DNA of 64,000 nucleotides. It comes from Calcarisporiella thermophila CBS 279.70. Its lineage: Eukaryota; Calcarisporiellomycota. Made by a program: the position numbers and the translations under genes. The stretch covers positions 583,474 through 647,473 of the forward strand of contig NW_027192202.1 of NCBI RefSeq assembly GCF_041956535.1. The letters are read 5' to 3'. Positions 22,960-35,793 of the stretch are shown here, one piece after another. Under the pieces are notes generated by a model. It was not told the origin of the DNA, did not search any database, and saw only the letters and a list, made by a program, of their open reading frames with translations. Every line of letters starts with the position of its first letter. The first letter of the stretch is position 1.

Positions 22960-24705
22960 TCATTTTCTTAACCGATATTTAATTTTTATATCGTGTGGAG
23001 GCATGACAACCATTGAAGAGTAATCTGGTTTGGGAAATTCGTCCACAAGTTCTATGTCGAAATATCGGATGAAAGTTGCTAGCACAGTTTTCACTTGGAC
23101 ATAAGCAAAATTCTCGCCAATACACCGGTGCCGGCCACCACCAAAAGGTAAATACGGACTTCTTGCACTTCCACCTAAAACTTGTCCCGATTCACTCAGA
23201 TCCCATTCCTTGTTATCTTCTTGCAAGGTCGCAAAATCTTTCTCGGCATTTTCACGCGTTGACGTCCAGCGCCAGGGGTTATACTTCTTTCCTTCTGTAA
23301 AATACTCTTCACTTAAGGAGGAAACCGCAGGCGCAATGGTTGCGTAATGACCAGCAGGAATAATATGACCTGTTTTGGTGTATTCAACCGGCCGGATTAC
23401 TTTACGCACCAACTGGAAAATTGGGGGATGTACCCGTAGTGTTTCGCGTACTACAGAGTCAAGCAGTTGCATCTCCTTGAGAGCTTCAAAAGTCAAAGGA
23501 GATTCAAGATCACCAAGTACCCGGATTTGTTCCTCGCGAAGCGCATTCCTTCAGATATACATGAGTCAAAAGCTATACAGAGTAAACGAAATTAAAAACT
23601 TACAAAAGTTTACGGTTTTCAGCAATACGAAGAATGGACCAGCAGCTAGTTGTTGAACTTGTATGCTGGCCACCAAAGAGCAATGCAATCAAAATGTGGG
23701 CGATTTGATAATCTGGGATGGGAGATCCGTCCTTGTACCGTTGTTCCATTAGCGATTGTACCATGTCATTATTATCCTGCAAAATTATACAAGTCAGGGA
23801 GATATGCACAACATAAAAGCTTCTTGATTAAGGATATTACAAAGTCACCCGATTCACGGCGCTTCTGCACGATACTGATAAACAAGTCAGCCATCTTTTT
23901 TTGAGCAATATCGCGGCGCCGGTAGCTTGGGAGAGGAAGATTCGGGAATAAGAAATTAATTGGTTGGAAACCCTTGTCAAGGTCATGGTAAAGCTGTGCA
24001 ACGCCTTCATCAAGCTGAGCGCGAATTTCTTTTCCCATAAGGCAGCGAGATGCAGTCATGATGATTAGAGTAGCAATATCTTTGGCAATCTCCATATGAC
24101 CCTCTTCATTATCCAAGTAACGTTTGATATAATCCTCAACTTCCTGTTGGATAAATCCAACATATAATTTAAGGTTGTCAGTGGAAATGCCGGACTTGAT
24201 AAATCTAGTGTTAATATATATATGTAAATTAGGTACACAAGCAAAAGAAAAACTAGCTGTTATACTTTTTTTGTTCCATGAATTTGGCATTTGGGACATC
24301 ATATACTACATCTTTACCGAAAACAGGTGTTGTCATCTGTTTATAAGCCTCGTCAGCGCTTACATGTGAAATCTTGCTATTCAACACGAAATTATTTCCA
24401 TCCGGCCCCATAAAATAGGTCATCCTTCGTCCAAACATGATAAATGTAAAGACTTCGCCGTATTTAGCCTGGCAATCACTGAGGAATTTAATAGGATCCA
24501 TTCCAAAGCTTATCATGTTGCCGAAGAAGGGGACCCAGTGGAAAACGACGGGAGGAAGGCGAGGGTCAGGCTTGGAAAGTAACTGGGAGAGAACATTAAG
24601 TGCAATGATGGTTGTAATGCCCACAACAAAAGCCGCGGGGAAGAGAACAGTCAGTGGTAGAGGTGCATTATGTGCCCACTTGGAGATTAACTCGCCTAGC
24701 GCCAT
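22960..24705 (-). CDS. ERG11: Sterol 14-alpha-demethylase (CYP51, Erg11)
   Basis: Four exons (24705-24266, 24204-23841, 23776-23604, 23548-22960) give 521 residues. There is an N-terminal membrane anchor (about 15-40) and a Pro-rich hinge. The B'-C region reads TTPVFGKDVVYDVPNAKFME, followed by QKKFIKSG. The I-helix is LLFGGQHTSS, the K-helix ETLR lies at about 361-364, and the haem loop FGGGRHRCIGE has its Cys at about residue 468. It removes the 14-alpha-methyl group of lanosterol or eburicol in ergosterol synthesis at the ER and is the azole target. The Phe and Tyr of the B'-C region that correspond to Candida F126 and Y132 are both present, so that region looks wild-type. The start is the Met at 24705; an in-frame Met 33 codons upstream would add a second hydrophobic run and is less likely. 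Confidence 0.97.
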
Positions 24706-25433
24706 CTTATGGTATAGATTATATTCGGACGTGCAGGTGTAGAGAGAGAGCGTAAAATAAAAAATAAACAGGAGCCGAGGGTATATTTTGTTCAGTATAC
24801 GCACTGTGGTTGGCTATCAAAAAATCAAACGATTGCAAACGGTTAATAACTGAGTACTATGTGAATTTTCAGTTAAGAATCAACCTTCCAATCCCCGGCA
24901 ATTGGTCGAAATTGGTTTATCCGTGTCAAATTACTTCAGTTTTCTTATTGCTAGGATTATCGGTTGTAACTTGCTGGGAATACGTTTACGTTACAGGCAT
25001 TAATTCGCGTTAATTCGTGCTATAATTGGTTTCGAAGAAAACCATAAGACACTAAAGCGAACTACTTGGAGGCACTTAAGGATATTCAAGTCAAGCGTCC
25101 GCCTATTAAAATACTACTTTACATAAAAGAAGCATGGGGCATAATCCGTAATCACGGATTATGCCCCATGCTTCTTTTATGACAGAACATCTTTAGTGCA
25201 ACATTTCATGTAAATTGGGTCTAATGACCTTTTTAACTGAAACGAGTAGTAGATTTGAACAAGGAATCAAGAATAAATCGCTCAATATTTGACAAACCCA
25301 AAACTAAATTTCTCGAGGATTATAATCCGGTAGCAAAAAAGTTAATATGACTTTTCACCTCATCCTTCCGTCTCTCTCTCAATGGATTTATAAAGTATGT
25401 ATTATTGGAGAAGTGAGAACTTATTCATCATAT
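24706..25433. other. Intergenic region upstream of CYP51
   Basis: Promoter of CYP51 and 3' side of the V-ATPase D gene. It contains a perfect 28-bp inverted repeat (25122-25181) described separately. No coding signal. Confidence 0.5.
25122..25181. repeat. Perfect 28-bp inverted repeat with 4-nt loop
   Basis: Arms 25122-25149 and 25154-25181 are exact reverse complements, separated by AATC. The centre of each arm carries GCATGGGGC or its complement. As RNA or cruciform this would be a very stable hairpin. It sits about 420 bp upstream of the CYP51 start and 250 bp after the V-ATPase D stop. It could be a foldback or miniature element, a replication or assembly artefact, or a regulatory hairpin. 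Confidence 0.9.
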
Positions 25434-26557
25434 TTAAAATATAATATCTTCGTCCTCGGTATTTGCTAGCATGTCTATACCTTGTGCTGATTGCGATTTA
25501 GAAGGTGAATCTTTATCCAGTACCTTTTCTGCTGTATATGAGAGCCAAATTAATCGAGTAAAAATTTAGTTTAGGCAAAATAAACTCTCACCTCCTAATT
25601 GCTGCCCTGAAGTGCTTTCTATATCGTGCTTTTCAGCATCGCGCTTCTTCTTTGATTGTACTTTTTTTAATCGGAAGAATTCCTCGCGATCCTGTTCGTC
25701 TAACTCTGAAATAATATACTGAATCGTGTTCTCATACTTTGGAATAATAACATGCTCAATCGCGTTTACACGACGGTTCGTAAGTTTGATAACCTCATCT
25801 AATATCACAAATGCAGTCTAACACAACCCCTTATTAAAATTGAAGATCCCTCAGAGCAAAAAAAAAGACACAAGAAATCAACCTGGAGGGATGCCAGTTC
25901 AACAAGAGTTTCAATTGCTTTCACATAAGCCTCTTTGCATTTTTGAACTTGTTGTCCTCCCCGACCAAGACCCGTCAACTCGAAAGCTATTCACAGGTTA
26001 ATATATTTAAAAGCGAAATAATTGCAGATTCATAGCTGTAACATATACCATTTGCTCCTTCAGAATAGCACTCGAATACTGGCAGCATTACACCGGACAC
26101 GTTTTCTTGCTTGGTACGGACACGGAGTTGTGCCACTTTAGCACTCTCCTGAATCTGATAGCTATAATGAAAAAGTTAGAGTAAATATAAAAAAACAAAG
26201 AAATGCTGAGAGTAACAGAATTACCTGATATCCCCTGTAATATAGGTTACTTCCGCCAATGAAAAGGATGCAAGCTGCAAGACCTTGCCCATTTTTCTTT
26301 TTGCCTAATGATAAAAGGTATAATCATTGATAAATTCATATATTCATATAATCAAAATAAAAATGGTGCTTAATCAATAAATAAGAAATAAATAATACTT
26401 CATCAATCTTATATAGAATGGTCCGGAATCGCTGGGTTAATGCTTCGCTTTTTCTTTTAAGCAAGCTATGGCCTGTTTGTGCCCCTTTAAGCTTAATCTT
26501 CATAGTTGTAAGAGCCATACGTGTTGGAAATATGTTTAAACGTGCACCCTGGGACAT
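25434..26557 (-). CDS. VMA8: V-type proton ATPase subunit D
   Basis: Six exons (26557-26399, 26304-26225, 26161-26049, 25986-25883, 25817-25592, 25531-25434) give 259 residues, the usual length. Family hallmarks include the N-terminal [20 protein letters not shown] and [17 protein letters not shown], the mid-protein [20 protein letters not shown], and the C-terminal helix [20 protein letters not shown]. Subunit D is a long coiled coil that forms the central rotor shaft of V1 with subunit F and drives vacuolar acidification. The C-terminus is Lys/Asp/Ser-rich and variable, and the last exon ([10 protein letters not shown]) is supported only by splice signals and phase. Confidence 0.95.
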
Positions 26558-27506
26558 GACTGATCAGTTATGGAATTTTCTGACAACAGTAGCTCGAGAG
26601 ATGTTAGATAAATTAAAAAAAAAAAAATCAAGTTGATGTACTTCAGTTTTCGTGGTTTTACTGAAAAGGATACTTTGAGAAATCCTAATTAATTCGAATA
26701 CTCCATTATTAGAATTCGAGATCAAATCTATATGAATATCTAAAAAACATATTAGAATGATGATATCGGTATGCGAATCTTTCCTGGTAATATCAAATAT
26801 TGCTGATGTATTCGAACGCTGCAATTACGATTATTAAGCATATCATACTTAATATTTGGGATACTCGTATTAACTTCAATTATATGATGTATACACAGCC
26901 TGTAAATAATATGTGCTTTAGATAGAACTTTAGTCCTTCAAAAAGAATGGTATCTAAGGTGATTGTCATGAAACTAGTTAAAGATATCAAAAATTAGAGA
27001 ACCACTAATAACTGTGTTCATTTCATTAACATTAAGGAAATGAAATGGTTCTTAAAATATAGATTAAAATATCGACTCCTGCACCATCCTATATTCAGTG
27101 ATGACAAATATTGCTCCACACAAAGTAATAAGATAAACTTTTCATATAGCTTGAATCATTCCAAATAATTCACGAATCAATAAAGTGTACACTCATTAGA
27201 GTCCATGGAAAAATGGTTTATCAAAAATGCAGATATTGTATTTTACCCAATTTTAAAAATTTGAAAAAAACAATAGAAAATAACCAATCAAAAAAATAAA
27301 ATTGAAAGAAAATTTAAAAAATTTGTTATTCTTTAAATTTTAAACATTTTTCCATATTTTGATTTTTTTATTTGCCCATTTTTATTTTTGCTTATAATTG
27401 AATTTTCAGTTAAAACATATTTTATTATTTAACTGAGAATTATTTAACATAAAATATAATTGAATGAGCTGCATATCGACAAATTCTAATTCAAAGAAGT
27501 GGGCAT
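26558..27506. other. Very AT-rich intergenic region
   Basis: Between V-ATPase D and aspartyl-tRNA synthetase. Bases about 27240-27420 are nearly all A and T, A-rich on the left and T-rich on the right. A small inverted repeat (9-bp arms, 27019-27027 and 27039-27047) is also present. No coding signal. Confidence 0.5.
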
Positions 27507-29800
27507 TTATGGTTCTAATCGTTTAGGGTCACGCGGGAAGAGCGACGATCGACGGATATTCCCCAATTCTAAATAGAGCATCACCACCCTCTCTAAACCG
27601 ATACCTCCTCCAGCGTGGGGTGGTGCTCCATATTTAAAGGCCTCAATATATTGTTGGATGGACTGCAAGTCAACATTGTGATGCTTAGCACGCTCAATTA
27701 GAAGGGCGGGATCATGAATACGCTGTGCGCCAGATAAAATCTCTTCCCCACGCATGAAGAAGTCATAAGAATTCGAATAAAGCGAGTTGTTTGGGTCAGG
27801 CATTGTGTAGAAAGGTCGCACAGCAAGTGGGAATTTGTCGAGTATGAAAAAATCGGTGTGATATTTTTCTTTTACGAGACGGCCAAGCTTCCGCTCATTC
27901 TCTGTCCTAAAGTATATAAAAATCGAATATATGAATTTTAGAGAATATAATAACATGAGTAAATATCTTACGTAAGATCATCAAAATCGCCCATCTCCAC
28001 GCCACTCTCTCGCAACATTTTAACTGCCTCTGGATACTCGAGCCGCAGGGTCTCAGGAAGAAATTCAAAATCTTCAAATGGGTGTTGCCGACGGATAGTT
28101 TCGATTTCACTGCGGAACTTTTCACGTATTTGCGTGAAAATATATACAAACATCTTCCCAATAAGTCCTGCCACCTCGTGATAGTGCTCTTCGAAGGCCA
28201 TCTCTAAATCAAGCCCAACAAATTCGGTCATATGACGGTGGGTGTTAGAGTCTTCTGCGCGGAAAACTGACATTGTAAAATTGGATTCATTAATTGAGCT
28301 GATGGGTGTATGGACAAATTATTCATATTTATTTACCAGGGGCAATCTCGAATACACGCTCGAAATCAGCGCAAATGCACATTTGCTTGTAAAGCTGGGG
28401 AGATTGAGCAAGATAAGCATTTCCTATGTATATATATATATTTATACATGTAAGTATATGCTCTAATAAGAATTGAATATAATACGAACCCTTGAAATAA
28501 TTGAGCTTGAATACATTAGCTCCACCCTCTGAAGCAGTTCCGAGCAACTTGGGTGTGTGTATTTCTGTGAAGCCGTTTTCGTATAAAAAGTCGCGGAAAA
28601 ACTTACAGATACCAGATTGAATACGGAAGATAGCATGGTTGGTGACAGTTCGAAGATCGATGATACGATTGTTGAGACGAGTATCCAAATTAACCTTTAC
28701 CAGAAGCGGGTCCTATAATCAAACATATAAAAAGGTAAGGTATACAATATTACTGAAACGAGTAGATGTATTTACCTTTTTATATTCTTCTTCTGGTCGC
28801 GATGCATCTTCCAAAGAAAATGGTAAGCGGTCTTGCGTTTCACTTATAACATAGAGCTATAATATTATTATGATTAATCTAAATAATTTAAATTAAGTGC
28901 AAAATCCGGTCACTACTTCTCGAATCTGGAGTTCCGCGTCAGAAACACTGCAGCTTTTGACCTCTTCAACAGGCTTTGCGACTTCTCCTTTCAACAGGAC
29001 AATCGACTCTTCGGGAATACTATCAAAATGACGGTTAATAAACCAGTTTATGTAAAAAAAATTCGAAAGGAAGTTACTTTTGAGCATATTTAACCATTTG
29101 TTTCGAAATTCTCTCTTTATCCACGGCTATAACACCCTGTACGGTCCGATCTTGCTGGCGAAGGATAAAGAAACACATCCTATTGCCTAAAATTTGATGG
29201 AGAAATCTTAGTAAAATACAAGCTTAGGAAAGCCACCATTAATGAGATTTATTACTAGTTGGCCTTTTTGCGTGAACTCGAGCACGGAGAGCGATTGTTT
29301 CTCCAATACGCGAAGCATTAATGTCAGTAATATTTTCGCGTTTTCCATCTTTAAAATATACCAAGATCATGTGAATAAATCACTTAATATTCCAAAGTAT
29401 AAACACTAACCCAAATAATTTTGAGATTGGTTCAAAGGCTTATTACCATACCGACCCTTCGAGATATCCTATTTCGAAATGCAACCATCCGAACAAATTA
29501 GAATATGCTTGAGCAAAAGAATAGATTAGACTCACGATTTCTGCAGCTTCCCTAGCAGCCTTCTCGGCAGCTTCCTTTGCAGCACGCTCAGCTTTGCGCT
29601 TTTCCTTCTCACGCTCTTTTTCGAGTTTTTTCAATGCTTTCTTAGAGAGTGGATTTCCATTCTCACTATTTAGGGGCGAATGGAAATATATATCAAACGT
29701 ATATATACGAAAAATTAACTGCTTCTTACTCCAAGATTACTTCGGCAAGCTGTTCAGACATTTCCTGGATAGCGGTATCTTTATTGGCAATTTCGGCCAT
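27507..29800 (-). CDS. DPS1: Cytosolic aspartyl-tRNA synthetase
   Basis: Eleven exons (29800-29730, 29665-29536, 29468-29411, 29348-29256, 29186-29078, 29019-28917, 28856-28776, 28712-28490, 28423-28337, 28266-27972, 27906-27507) join in phase to 549 residues, close to yeast Dps1 (557). A Lys/Glu/Ala-rich helix (about 30-70), typical of eukaryotic cytosolic enzymes and used for tRNA binding, precedes the anticodon-binding OB fold. Class II motifs are visible: [14 protein letters not shown], motif 2 [15 protein letters not shown], and motif 3 [11 protein letters not shown] with the final [10 protein letters not shown]. It charges tRNA-Asp with aspartate. It is the most intron-rich gene in the window. 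Confidence 0.97.
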
Positions 29801-30559
29801 AACTTGAATTCTTGCTCTCTATTTTATAGAATTTTTTCAATTGAATATCTAATTGAGTAATTGAAGAGTCACTGTAAATACAATTTTAAGATAAATTTCA
29901 AGTTCTTTTTATTACGTCATTATTCACCGAGTATAATTTCGATATTTTAATTTTTGCCGCATCTTAACCATACAACTACAACCTTTAAATCGTATACGGA
30001 TTACTCCTAATAAGATATTGTTCAAGCAATGAGATTTTGAAGGCTGAATTTTGAAGAGCTTTAAATAATATAGAATATTTAACACTGCATAAAACGTTTT
30101 TTTTTAAATTGAATGTATAAGTTATTGATATGACAAAATATCGATTTTATTTTAAAAGAAAATGAAGTATCGAATCAAAAAGAAAAATTGTAACAACTTA
30201 TCCTATAATGTTTCATAAAATATCTATAGAATTTCTAGATCTACTCTCCATAATTGAATAATAGCTAAATTATCGTTACATTTGCTTTAGGGTAAATCTA
30301 TCAACGACATTCAGAACTACTAGATAATGAGAAACCGTGCATTGGAGCCACTAAACCACACAAAACGTATGAAAGGGAGTTTTAAAGTTAGCAATATGAT
30401 CACGATTTTAAATCGCTAGCAGCGTCATATATCTAAAAAAATAATGTCATATGCGGGTTATATTCGGATCATCATTTACTTGATTCATCTTTATAATTAA
30501 GCCACAGACCCCTTTTTAAATTCCTTCAAATATCGAAAAAAAAAAAATCGAAGTAGCTA
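29801..30559. promoter_or_regulatory. Divergent intergenic region, DPS1 and GPI18
   Basis: 759 bp between two divergent start codons; AT-rich with A and T runs (about 30100 and 30535-30547). No specific motif is recognised. Confidence 0.45.
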
Positions 30560-32125
30560 ATGGTCAATTCAAATATGCACAGAGATGTGTTTCGTATCAC
30601 GTGTATAGCATTATTGACACGCATAACTAGTTATTTGTTAGCAATCATATCTAATTTCTGGATAGAGGATTACGATTCTTCGGCAAAATTAGCATTTCCT
30701 CCTACAGAAAAGTCATTCGATACACTTGCACAACGACTACTTAATATATTTCTTCGATGGGATGCATTTTATTTCTTAAATCTAGCAGAAAATGGTTATG
30801 TATATGAACAGCAACATGCCTTCTTTCCAATGTTACCTTTAGTTGCGAGGTTATTAGCGAAATCAGGTTATTATAATTTGCTCTAATTTACTTTTACCTA
30901 CGCTTACTATATTTTGTTGTGTATACGTTATTAGTACTATTTCCATTAGGAACTTTAGTACATGAGAAATATGTGATATTCCTTGCAGGTATATTAGTGA
31001 CAAATCTATCGTTTATTTTAGCGGCTATTTGTCTCTACATGTTAGTATTGTTACGAACCTAAATTACAGTATATCAATACTCACTTTTAGTTATATTCGA
31101 ACGATTTCTTGTTTTTAGTTTGACATATGAGGTATTCGCAGATCGAAGAATCGCTTTCGCTTCCGCACTCTCATTTTGCGTCACTCCTTCGTGTGTATTT
31201 ATGTCTTCCATGTACTCCGAGTCGCTCTTTGCCCTTTTAAGTTTTGCAGGCATGATTTCGTTTACTAAGAAATATTATATTTACGCGTCAGTCGCATGGG
31301 GAATTGCTTCGGCGACAAGGTCCAATGGAATACTTTATGTTGGATTTTTTATATATGAATTTATAATAAGGTCGTTGCTTGCAAAGGAACCGTTTAGAGT
31401 AAGTTGATTATTAGCACTCTAGTTATTTAACAGAAAAATAATGCAAATGTTATAGAAACTATTGGTTGGTTCAGCTCTATCTACCCTTCTTTCTATGGTC
31501 GTCGTGTCTGGCTTCGTCCTGGTACAATGGCAGGGATATACACTATATTGTTTAAAAGAGAAGCTACGCCCATGGTGCGATAATCGTCCGCCTTTGATAT
31601 ACTCTTTCGTCCAGCGATTCTATTGGTAATAATAATACTAAAATGTACTTTGGTTATTGATCTAAGCCAACCGACATGTTTAGGGATGTTGGATTCCTCC
31701 GGTATTATGAGGTTAAACAAATTCCCAATTTTCTTATCGCTCTACCAGTTCTTGCCCTCTCTCTCTGTGGCATAGTGTCTTATGTTCGTTATGATTGGGT
31801 TCGAGTTATTACACTTGGAAGAGCAGCTTCTCAAATACGATCTCAAAATCAGAGAAATAATAAGCAGATTGTCTTTCACCAAACTGACTCCATCTTACCC
31901 TATATTATTTTGTGGGCATTCTTGGTCATTTGGGTAATGACATCTGTGCATGTGCAAATTATCGTAAGACTCTTCTCTGCTCTCCCCTGTTTATATTGGT
32001 ATGCAGGTCACTTAATGTTAAGGAAAAGTGAAGGTTTGTCTTTGTCAAATCTAGTATTATATTATTTTGTGCTATATGGGATGGTAGGAGTCGTACTTTT
32101 TGCTAGCTTTTTCCCTCCAGCTTAA
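30560..32125 (+). CDS. GPI18: GPI mannosyltransferase 2 (PIG-V / Gpi18)
   Basis: Five exons (30560-30866, 30950-31040, 31119-31398, 31456-31625, 31684-32125) join in phase to 429 residues. It is a multi-spanning protein. Family hallmarks are the luminal loop FLRWDAFYFLNLAENGY, HAFFPMLPL, the SALSFCVTPSCVFMSSMYSE stretch, AWGIASATRSNG, and QRFYWDVGFLRYYEVKQIPN. The enzyme adds the second mannose to the glycosylphosphatidylinositol core in the ER lumen using dolichol-phosphate-mannose. The WDAF acidic residue is the expected catalytic Asp of GT-C transferases. Exon 2 is only 91 nt but its phase agrees at both sides. Confidence 0.94.
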
Positions 32126-32300
32126 GTTGAATATTTTTTTAATCCATTGTTCAGCATTTTTTTTTCTCTTTAATTTGAGCTCTCTATTTGATATAGAACT
32201 TATCTTCCTATAATATATATTAGTTTTATTTACTTTACGTGACATTTATTGCTATTATATCCAAAATATAAAATCAAAAAGAAGTGAAATAATGCTAGCA

Positions 32301-33162
32301 TCAGTCATCATAATCGTCATCCTCATCCCTCATGCGTTTACTTGGGCCATTCGATGAGGGTAAAATAGAGGGTAAAAAGTCCGGTGAAGAAGTAGGCATA
32401 TTATGCGGGTTTTGTTGGGTATTGGGGGTTGCGTTAGAAAATTGTGAAGGTGCGGCAGTATTATCGTTAATAGAGGAAGTGGAGAGAGATAGAGGCGCAT
32501 TAGAGCTATTGGGGATGATAGGCTTTGGGGGCGGAGGTGCCTGTAAAAAGGAACAATTGATATGAAAACAGTGAAATCAATTTTTCACAAATGCGTGTTT
32601 ACTTCGGGTACTAAGTTATAATTTATTGCAGTGAGGCAGTGTCGTTCCGGTGGTAATCTAATACCATAACGCTCTGGAATAAGTGGAAGAGGTGTCCTGT
32701 TTTTCTCCTCGGCGAGTTCAAGCAAAAACTATTAAATAACAAGGTTTTTTAATAAAAATGAGAAACGCTTTTGTGAAATTATGGTAACATATACTTCTTT
32801 TGGAGGAGGGGTGGTAAATGAATGGTTCACACGACCTTGTACTGCTAATCTTACATCATCCACATCTAGTTTCGATTTTTCTGCATGTTCACTATAGGCC
32901 AAAGCATCTTGAAGTACATCCACAGAATATCCTAATAATAATATAGCTATATAAACTGGCGTGTAATAACATTCTGCAATACCAAGAACTCACTGTGTGC
33001 AAAATCTAGAAGTAAATGCACAACTTTAGGATCAATATCTTCAACGCCTTGTGCCTGAAGTATTAAGGAGATAAGCTTTGCATCTCGCGGAAAACTTGTG
33101 CTTGGATCAGATCTTTGCGATTGCTGTGAGGATAGGGGATCGTTATTGGTTAATTGACTCAT
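32301..33162 (-). CDS. TAF9: Transcription initiation factor TFIID/SAGA subunit 9
   Basis: Four exons (33162-32994, 32931-32795, 32728-32603, 32540-32301) give 223 residues. The histone fold (about 22-105) is clear: [57 protein letters not shown]. Next comes the conserved [20 protein letters not shown] and the NYNLVPE element. The tail is Pro/Ser/Asn-rich and ends in an acidic [13 protein letters not shown]9 pairs with TAF6 in TFIID and SAGA. The start was chosen at MSQLTNN; an in-frame Met 17 codons upstream exists but is not needed. Confidence 0.95.
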
Positions 33163-33593
33163 TCTAATTTGGATCTTCAAAAAAGATAGTAAAGAGTCGA
33201 AAGACTGCGTCACAGTACTAAATTGGATTCCAAATTATCCGCATCTAGTAATTCACTACCTATAGCCATACTTGAATGTGCTAAATGAAAATTTGGGGTA
33301 TATCCCCATAGTATATTTCAAGAAGCTATTACAAATTTAATTAATTGTATTGTATAGCAGAAAAGGTTGCTTTTATTTAAGACGCTACAAGAGCAAAAAC
33401 CCTATACCAGCATGTCATACTCTCAAATTAATACAATCGGTACTTTTTGATTTACAAAATAAATAATAAATATATACTATTCATAGCATACAAAAACCCA
33501 ATTTTTAAAGAAAAATAAGATAAATATTTAAAATATTGCCGTATGAGCAATATGAAATATTATAGCTTAGCACTTAAAAGCAGTAATAGAGTT
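33163..33593. other. Intergenic region
   Basis: Upstream side of TAF9 and 3' side of the F-box gene; AT-rich, no feature recognised. Confidence 0.45.
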
Positions 33594-35122
33594 TTATGTC
33601 CCATCCCCAACCCAACCGAAACTTGCTTTGCCAAACCCACCAGCCCTACTCCTTTTCTTCTCATCGTGCGGCGCTTCACCCTCGAATGCTTCTGCTATAT
33701 TTTCGTGATCTTCAATATTATTACCTCCAATGACATTACTCTTCTCACCTGTTGAAGAAGGCAGGGAATCTTTGGTTGACTTTGTCATAAATCTTTGGTA
33801 GAAGAGAATGTGATAAAGCTCGAAAAAATGAAGCGCCAGTCGATTGTTTGAGATCAGAATCATCTCTGCATCAATCATATGACCTTTTTCATAGCCAATA
33901 TATGCGACCTGACCTTGGGCTTTAAAAGCGGGCTTACCAGCGAATTCACGCTCATGACAGATACGAACGGGAGAAGACATATCGACTTTGATCGATATTT
34001 CGCCACGAGGAACATTCATATCACCAGTAAGTTTGTAGGCATATAAAGTTCCTTTGATCGTGGATAAAAGGAGAAACTCTACTCCATTAGGCGCATAATC
34101 ACCAGCCCTAAATATACATAGATGAAAATAAATTAGGGCCAAGCTCTAAAGATTACAATTTTGAAATTGATTTACCATAGTCCATCCAATGGTCTGTCCA
34201 TAGTGGGCCTAAGCTTCCAACTTGGCAGTTTTGCAAAAAGCTGCACTGGATTTGACTGCCGAGTCTTTGCTTTATGTACACATCCGAGCCCAAAACATGG
34301 AGTATCAGTCTCTTTCTCCTTATCTCTATCTTCATAATCGAAGTCTTCTTTTTTCACAGAACCACCTGGTTTGTTCCCAAAATATCTGTACAATTCCTCC
34401 TGGGGCTCCTCGAACTCTGGTGGGAAAAGCCCTTGGCTCTCTAAGCTCCACAAGCCTGTGCGTGGGTGTGGCTTGAATTTGCCTCGATAAAAAACTACGC
34501 CGTGAGAGGGTATCGTTAAACTAGACTCATCCTGGCACCTGGTGGTAACTCTCAGAAGTGGTGCTTCAGCATCTCTAGGGCGCTTTGCATCCAGTCGCAA
34601 AGCAAATAATCTTTGTTCATCGTAGACTGGCTCAAACTGTGATATATTTATGCGCTCGTCTAACGAATAAGATGAGAGCTTGTTGGGCGTCCGGTTGCGA
34701 CAGTGTATTTTATACCCGCCAATTCGTCCCTTTCGTGGTTCCCAGCGTACCACAAGGAGTGAGCCAAAAAATGCTGCGTCTCCAACCCATGTTCCTACAA
34801 GCCATGCGTATCGATGAACAACATTCGTATATAACTCGCGGAAGTTTTTAACAGGCCATTTTCCAATTTCCCTGCAGCCTGCTTCAATACAGAATCGCTG
34901 CCATAGAGAGTCAGTGTGTTGAATGATGGAATGCAAATGATGACAAGTGCAGCTAAGTATTGATATAGAGGTCGGGGGAAGTAGTGAGATGAGATGGAGG
35001 AGGACTTCCATAGGCATATCAATTAGGTTTGGATATGCTTGGTGTGTTGGTTGTGTTGAGGGAGGAACATGAATGGGTATTGATTTTATAGCCTCGATTT
35101 GAGAAGCGGAGAATTCGGCCAT
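33594..35122 (-). CDS. F-box protein, FBXO31-like
   Basis: Two exons (35122-34176 and 34107-33594) join at phase 2 to 486 residues. An F-box lies at about residues 33-80 (NLIDMPMEVLLHLISLLPP, SCTCHHLHSIIQ, LWQRFCIE). Further on come GTWVGDAAFFGSLLVVRWEP and GLWAGDYAPNGVEFLLL, the paired beta-sheet segments typical of FBXO31-type substrate-binding domains. The C-terminus is Lys/Arg/Gly-rich. Family knowledge: the F-box binds Skp1 in an SCF ubiquitin ligase, and FBXO31 recognises substrates such as cyclin D or proteins with damaged C-terminal amides. The substrate in this fungus is unknown. The intron splits the codon of the conserved Trp in GLWAGDY. Confidence 0.85.
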
Positions 35123-35793
35123 AGGTGTGATAAGAAATTTTAAATGGAAGCGAAAAAAAAAAATGCAAAAAACGAAAAGGCGTGAATATTGCTCTATCCC
35201 TGTTTAAAGAAAGCTGTTAAAGGAAAATTAAAGGGAAAGAAACTACGAATTCTACAACAAAGTTGTTCAACAAATATCTAATATAGTTCTGTACAATGGA
35301 AAGCCAGAACAATAAAAGAAACTAATTTATACAAGCAAGATCAATTACTTAAAGTGTAAAGACGGGTTACCTCTGAGAAAAAAGTCTATCAATTCCTTTT
35401 GTGATGACGTTTTCCAATGATTTTCAAGATCTGTATTGTAGGAATTACTACGTGAATTGGAAACGTAAATTTTTTAGCAACTGATGCTTCCTTAAAAAAT
35501 TCTTTACAGGGGTTATATATAGATGCTCAATTACCCGTATGGATGCGGTTACATATGTATATATGATGTCTCTAATTATCAATATATCGACCTAGTCTTT
35601 TGAACAAATAAAATATTTCGAATTGCTTAAAGGTAATAAACAGATATTTTTCGGGTTTTTATATGAATTTCCTCGGTTGAAAATCCGCGGTAAAGCGATC
35701 CATATGAAAAAAATCAAATAGTATATAAAAATTAACTGATAGTTTTCTTTTTAGATTCTAAGCATTGTTGGCAAGAACAACCCAGAAAATAGC
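35123..35793. promoter_or_regulatory. Divergent intergenic region
   Basis: 671 bp, AT-rich, between the F-box gene and the DUF2470 gene, which diverge. A short 5' UTR intron before 35794 cannot be excluded. No motif is recognised. Confidence 0.4.
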
